Assembly (NCBI GenBank): GCA_013205525.1
Contig: JABMMR010000013.1
Span: forward strand, 1 to 9,391
Origin: Burkholderiales bacterium
Lineage (GTDB): Bacteria; Pseudomonadota; Gammaproteobacteria; Burkholderiales; Burkholderiaceae_C
Length of the DNA stretch: 9,391 nucleotides
Direction of reading: 5' to 3'
Below the pieces are notes generated by a model. That model had not been told where the DNA came from, searched no databases, and saw only the letters and a program-made list of their open reading frames with translations. The translations under genes were made by a program, and so were the position numbers. Below, one piece after another: positions 8,087 through 9,391 of this stretch. Position 1 is the first letter of the stretch; each line of letters starts with the position of its first letter.

Positions 8087-8106
8087 CCTTGAAGTTTTTA
8101 ACAAGG
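8087..8106 (+). promoter_or_regulatory. Small inverted repeat overlapping the ribosome binding site of the AGMO-like gene
   Basis: CCTTG (8087-8091) and CAAGG (8102-8106) are perfect 5-bp inverted arms around a 10-nt AT-rich loop. The right arm covers most of the Shine-Dalgarno. As RNA it would be a short, weak hairpin. It lacks a following U-run, so it is not a good terminator for mltA. It may be chance. Confidence 0.3.
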
Positions 8107-8107
8107 A
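8103..8107 (+). promoter_or_regulatory. Shine-Dalgarno of the AGMO-like gene
   Basis: AAGGA stands 7 nt before ATG 8115, the best ribosome site in the window, and it decides the start of the membrane oxygenase gene. The preceding 48-bp gap after mltA is AT-rich (GAATTAATATAGG) and could hold a -10 element, though I see no matching -35. Confidence 0.75.
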
Positions 8108-8114
8108 CAGATTC

Positions 8115-9391
8115 ATGGGTTACATCATTGTTTTGGCGTCACCCGTGTTTTTGGGTTTGATATGTATCGAGTGGTTATGGGGCATGCGCTTGGCTAAACG
8201 AGGTGAGGCGGGCGCACAAACCTATCGACTCGACGACGCCATCAGCAGTATCTCGCTGGGCATCATCAGCCAAATCAGCGCCATCTTCACCCGAGTGCTG
8301 CGCATTGTCATCTACACCTTGGTGTTTGAACAAGTCGCCTTGGTGCGGGACGACACATGGTGGAGCACTTGGTATGGCGTGGTGTTGGCCTTGGTTTTGT
8401 ATGACTTTTGCTATTACTGGTTTCACCGCGCCAGCCACGAGGTGGCGCTGTTTTGGGCGGGCCATGCGGTGCATCACCAAAGCCAGCATTACAACTTGTC
8501 CACTGCGCTGCGCCAAAGCAGCGCAGGCGCATTGACCAGCTGGGTGTTTTATCTACCCATGGCGCTCTTGGGCGTGCCGCCGCTGATTTTTGGCATCGTC
8601 GCCTTGATTGATTTGCTCTACCAATTTTGGGTGCATACCGAACACATTGGCCGCTTGGGCTGGTTTGACCGCTGGTTTTGTTCGCCCTCCAACCACCGCG
8701 TGCACCACGCGGTGAATGACCCTTATGTAGACCGCAACTATGGCGGCATTTGGGTGGTGTGGGACAGGTTGTTTGGCAGTTTTCAGGACGAAGATCCCAA
8801 AGAGCCTTGTGTCTACGGCACGCGTACAGCGCTTAACAGCTGGGACCCTTTGTGGGCCAATATGCAGATGTACGCCATCATGCTGCGTGACAGTTGGTAT
8901 GCCAAGCGTTGGCGCGACAAGCTGATGGTGTTTGTGAGTCACCCCGGTTGGCGGCCTGCCGATGTCGCCCAGCGTTTCCCCGCCAAGGCTTTTCAAATTC
9001 ACAACTTCCCCGCTTTTCAGCCGGTGCAAACACGGGCGGTGCAATGGTGGGGCGGCGCTTGGTTTGTGGTCTTGCTGTCGTGTTCCTCGGCGGTCTTGTG
9101 GTTCATGGATGGCATGGTCTGGGCCGAGGCCGCTACGTGTGTGTTGGCAGTGACGGCGGGTTTGTGGGGCGTCAACGCCATGCTGCAAAACCGACTCAGT
9201 CCAGCGATGTGCGCGTTTGTGCAAGCCGCTGCCTTGGCGACGGCCGCCAATGCCTGCGGTTGGAGTGAGGTGTATCTGCTGGCCAAGCCACTGGCTTTGC
9301 TGGTGTTGATATTTGCTGCTTGGCAAGCGTCTGCAGGCATGCAGGGGCGTGCTTGGTTATTGGCGGCTTTAGCCTTGTCTTGCTTGGGTGA
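8115..9391 (+). CDS. AGMO-like fatty acid hydroxylase-superfamily membrane oxygenase, apparently fused to a YhhN/TMEM86 lysoplasmalogenase domain (partial, runs off right edge)
   Basis: The visible part is 425 residues, open at the window edge. The first part is a fatty acid hydroxylase/sterol desaturase-superfamily integral-membrane di-iron enzyme. The histidine clusters are H104xxxH108, H117xxH120-H121, H174/H177 and H194xxH197-H198. The segments YNLSTALRQS (126-135), LYQFWVHTE (168-176), SNHRVHH (192-198) and WDRLFGSF closely resemble human alkylglycerol monooxygenase as I recall it. That enzyme uses tetrahydrobiopterin to cleave the ether bond of alkylglycerols. Helices follow from about residue 318 on. 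From about 386 (VYLLAKPLALLVLIFAAWQA, ending LSCLG plus a partial Asp/Glu codon) the sequence resembles the N-terminal part of E. coli YhhN, with its KPL...AWQA...SLLGD pattern. YhhN/TMEM86 proteins are lysoplasmalogenases. Start: ATG after AAGGA. It is transcribed like mltA, 48 bp downstream. The superfamily is certain, AGMO subfamily likely, and the YhhN fusion rests on about 40 residues. Confidence 0.88.
   Translation, partial: MGYIIVLASPVFLGLICIEWLWGMRLAKRGEAGAQTYRLDDAISSISLGIISQISAIFTRVLRIVIYTLVFEQVALVRDDTWWSTWYGVVLALVLYDFCYYWFHRASHEVALFWAGHAVHHQSQHYNLSTALRQSSAGALTSWVFYLPMALLGVPPLIFGIVALIDLLYQFWVHTEHIGRLGWFDRWFCSPSNHRVHHAVNDPYVDRNYGGIWVVWDRLFGSFQDEDPKEPCVYGTRTALNSWDPLWANMQMYAIMLRDSWYAKRWRDKLMVFVSHPGWRPADVAQRFPAKAFQIHNFPAFQPVQTRAVQWWGGAWFVVLLSCSSAVLWFMDGMVWAEAATCVLAVTAGLWGVNAMLQNRLSPAMCAFVQAAALATAANACGWSEVYLLAKPLALLVLIFAAWQASAGMQGRAWLLAALALSCLG

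Noticed and set aside
8067..8114. Rho-independent terminator after mltA
   Set aside because: The only inverted repeat has 5-bp arms, a T-rich loop rather than a T-tail, and overlaps the next ribosome site.
8553..9326. Minus-strand 257-residue open frame
   Set aside because: It lies wholly antisense to the membrane oxygenase, is rich in His, Gln and Arg as expected for the complement of biased codons, and shows no family motif.

Overview
The window looks like ordinary chromosome of a betaproteobacterium, most likely order Burkholderiales and family Comamonadaceae. This is an inference from moderately GC-rich codon use with strong G/C at third positions (TTG-, GCG- and CGC-rich) and from the protein families present. 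It holds six genes packed almost without gaps. No gap exceeds 60 bp, and I saw no rRNA, tRNA, CRISPR, insertion sequence or phage signature.

Layout from left to right: (1) minus strand 1813 to 1 and off the left edge, glnE, the bifunctional adenylyltransferase/deadenylylase of glutamine synthetase (604 N-terminal residues visible). (2) A 58-bp divergent gap. (3) Plus strand 1872-5933, a 1353-residue YhdP-family AsmA-like envelope protein. (4) Overlapping it by 4 bp (ATGA), 5930-6748, a nitrilase-superfamily amidase of the Nit1/YbeM (deaminated glutathione amidase) type. (5) Minus strand 6749-6871, a probable 40-residue single-pass membrane microprotein that exactly fills the space before the next gene. 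(6) Plus strand 6870-8066, an MltA-type membrane-bound lytic transglycosylase lipoprotein. (7) Plus strand 8115 to the right edge, an integral-membrane di-iron oxygenase resembling eukaryotic alkylglycerol monooxygenase (AGMO). It continues into what looks like the start of a YhhN/TMEM86 lysoplasmalogenase domain where the window ends.

A common theme is the cell envelope: phospholipid transport between membranes (YhdP), murein turnover (MltA), possible ether-lipid breakdown (AGMO-YhhN) and a small membrane protein. GlnE (nitrogen regulation) and the Nit amidase (metabolite repair) are housekeeping. The most interesting signal is the apparent AGMO-YhhN fusion, which would join in one polypeptide two families that in animals each cleave ether lipids. 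Second is the microprotein, whose stop abuts the stop of the amidase gene and whose start codon shares a CATG with the start of mltA on the other strand.
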